From contig CM046343.1 of NCBI GenBank assembly GCA_025403435.1, positions 24,521,126 to 24,585,125 on the forward strand: DNA of 64,000 nt, written 5' to 3'. The position numbers were made by a program, and so were the translations under genes. Below are positions 62,507-64,000 of this stretch, one piece after another. A model generated the notes under the pieces. It did no database searches. It saw nothing but the letters and a program-made list of their open reading frames with translations, and had not been told where the DNA came from. Each line of letters begins with the position of its first letter. Positions within the stretch are counted from its first letter, which is position 1. This DNA comes from Artocarpus heterophyllus (taxonomy: Eukaryota; Streptophyta; Magnoliopsida; Rosales; Moraceae).

Positions 62507-63822
62507 TGACCTCCGATTGATGATTCGAGACCACCTACTAACTCGTTTCGATATTTCAAACACAATCACGACCTCTATTTAGGTTAATTCAATTTTATCA
62601 AAATCATTCGATATCGAATGCATGCAAAGTGAGGCAAAATAGATTGATGGAATAGAGACTAGAATAAGTAGCAGTTGCTTTAAGAATATCTGTAAATCAT
62701 TCCTAGCCATCCACATTTCCTTCAGGATTCGTTTTGAGGTAGGGATTCTATTACTCAACTTTTGTGAGTTTTTATTTAATTAAATTGATGATTTAATTTT
62801 CCAAGAAAAATTATATATATGTATATATATTATTTTTGTCATTATAATTATATGAACATCATATGGATAATTGTATGGACTCGTCTTGTAATATACAACG
62901 TCGTCAGAATTGATTTTGACATAACTTTAAACATAACGTGATACAAGAAGCATGGTCATGTTAAATAGACTCTTGTATACTAGTAAGAAATTGAAATACA
63001 ATAATGTTACATGTAGAGACATGGATTAAGAATATATAAGCCCATATAAAATGAATAAAAATGTGTAACATAAACAGGGCAACGCTTACGTCCTTTATCT
63101 AGCACACCCTACCCGAAAATTGAATATAAACTAATATATAAATGATAATGGATATGCGGATCTTGCATAATCTTGTTATAATATATGTATATATATGTTA
63201 TACAAACATGGTAATTATTAAACATCCACCGGTTATGGACATAATGGGCTTGTTAAGATTTATTAATGATGTATTGATGAATAAGCTAACCACGCAGGTT
63301 CAATATGGTAAGTAATAGAAACAAAGGGTGAGTAATGGCTTCCCCACTAAGCATGTTGTCACTCATTCCCCTATATTTTTATTTTTTTAGGATTTATAAA
63401 GTGTGAGGTGGCAACGAGAAAAATAGTTAAAGAAATTATATATCTAGATCTAGTTGGAATTGCTTTATTTGCTAAAAATGTTCCTCATTATGATGTAAGC
63501 ATCATATGTTTCTATCGTGACTATATTAGGTTGTCTTAAAGATTGAAATAATGATGATGAATTAAAGGTGTTGCATTAAACTGTGATTTTGTTATTTTTT
63601 TTATGTTTTCTTTAATTTTGAAAATTTTCATTTGTCTCGGGCAAATTTTTTTGAAGTTTTAGAAGTTTTATTTTATTTTCCAACCTTTTATTTAATTTAT
63701 TAAAAACTACTAATCCCCACTTAGGGACGTTACAAAGTAATAGATTAAGGACTAAAATGAGATTTTTTAAATATCAAAGGACTAAAATCGGACTGAAAGT
63801 AAAGGGATTACCCCTACTTATA

Positions 63823-64000
63823 GAAAAGGGCATTGAATGATATCTAGGAAAAATAAGGTAACCAAACAGAACACATTTTAAACCTCTTTAAACAATTTAT
63901 CAAAAAATAACACAAACTTCTTTTATTTCAAATGTGTCCGTAGATAATTTCAGGTAGAGATGTTTAAGATACTTTTGACTACAGTCATTAAAAGTTTGTT
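63823..64000. other. Right-edge flank, no gene seen
   Basis: AT-rich sequence to the window end. Confidence 0.4.

Larger units (their letters stand above)
59575..63733 (+). mobile_element. Solo LTR 2 (about 2.2 kb), gypsy-like, itself interrupted by LTR 1
   Basis: Outer ends TGTAACGCGC (59575) and GGGACGTTACA (63733) give TG...CA termini. Removing the inner LTR and one copy of its duplication leaves about 2178 bp. Its right half (62700-63733) is homologous, in inverted orientation, to 60448-61540: compare GTAATAGAATCCCTACC at 61506 with GGTAGGGATTCTATTAC at 62738, and CCACCTCACACTTAGTGAG near 60785 with TAAAGTGTGAGGTGGC near 63397. No internal retroviral-type genes. Flanking 5-mers (ACAAT and AAGTA) do not match, so the insertion is old or the ends are off by a few bases. 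The + orientation is inferred. Confidence 0.6.
58829..63822. mobile_element. Outer TIR element (Mutator-like MITE, about 0.84 kb without inserts), interrupted by LTRs
   Basis: The left arm begins near TATAAGGTTAATTTCATAAA (58829); the right arm, read on the other strand from 63822, begins TATAAGTAGGGGTAATCCC. Within the left part, 58920-59040 is inverted-complementary to 59450-59574 (both contain TTTGTTTCACTTT or TTTATTTCACTTT and GGTCC...ATTA motifs). The inverted match then jumps from 59574 to 63734: GGACCAAAATTGATATACAA is continued by AGTAATAGATTAAGGACTAA. This shows that 59575-63733 is an insertion. No transposase. Outer ends are approximate and no target duplication was confirmed. Confidence 0.55.

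Noticed and set aside
60448..63733. A single DNA transposon bounded by inverted TGTAACG(C/T)CCC ends
   Set aside because: The inverted ends belong to two related LTRs in opposite orientation. The perfect TGGTC duplication around 60448-62423 and the realignment of the outer element around 59575-63733 fit nested insertions better.
1..64000. Conserved plant miRNA genes, rRNA, CRISPR arrays, bacterial-type operons
   Set aside because: I compared by eye with the common conserved mature miRNA sequences and saw no match; no rRNA or CRISPR-like repeat-spacer pattern is present. A proper hairpin search was not possible.

Overview
This window is eukaryotic nuclear DNA from a flowering plant, most likely a eudicot. 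It is AT-rich, its genes have several GT-AG introns, it is full of plant-type transposon remnants and microsatellites, and both genes I can name belong to plant-specific families. It is not bacterial or organellar: there are no operons, no Shine-Dalgarno starts and no plastid genes. The species cannot be told from the sequence.

Two complete protein-coding genes were reconstructed exon by exon. On the + strand at 17157-22222 is an RCD1/SRO1-type gene (WWE, PARP-like and RST domains, six coding exons, 613 aa). On the - strand at 54056-49276 is a KANADI2-type GARP transcription factor (six coding exons, 436 aa). In both, every exon joins in frame and ends at the expected family C-terminus. They are arranged tail to tail, about 27 kb apart. 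From memory, the Arabidopsis orthologues have consecutive locus numbers (AT1G32230 RCD1, AT1G32240 KAN2), so this looks like ancient microsynteny in a stretched interval. A third, partial gene sits at the left edge on the - strand (865 down to 364 and beyond). It has a plastid-transit-like first exon and a second small exon; its identity is unknown.

Layout. 1-900: 5' end of the unknown gene. 0.9-13 kb: transposon-rich DNA, with a hAT-like miniature element, a GC-rich hAT-like foldback with a perfect 8-bp target duplication (4901-5599), a Mutator-like TIR element (7523-8619) and a 3.2-kb solo LTR with a 5-bp duplication (8674-11879). 13-22.3 kb: RCD1 promoter, leader and gene. 22.3-49.2 kb: no convincing gene; it holds a decayed Ty1/copia 3' end (25.5-26.4 kb), several miniature TIR elements (two families present more than once), many microsatellites and a few GC- and pyrimidine-rich islands that resemble promoters without a gene. 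49.3-54.1 kb: KANADI2-like gene, followed by GA-rich leader sequence and about 4.7 kb of quiet upstream DNA. 58.8-63.8 kb: a three-layer nest, in which a TIR element is interrupted by an LTR that is itself interrupted by an inverted, related LTR flanked by a perfect 5-bp duplication.

The two named genes act in separate processes: RCD1 is a stress-signalling transcriptional co-regulator hub, and KANADI sets abaxial organ polarity. They are neighbours by descent, not partners in a pathway that the sequence shows. The most unusual structures are the nested LTR/TIR stack with its W-box array and the long gene-free interval kept between two anciently linked genes. No previously undescribed multi-gene system was seen.
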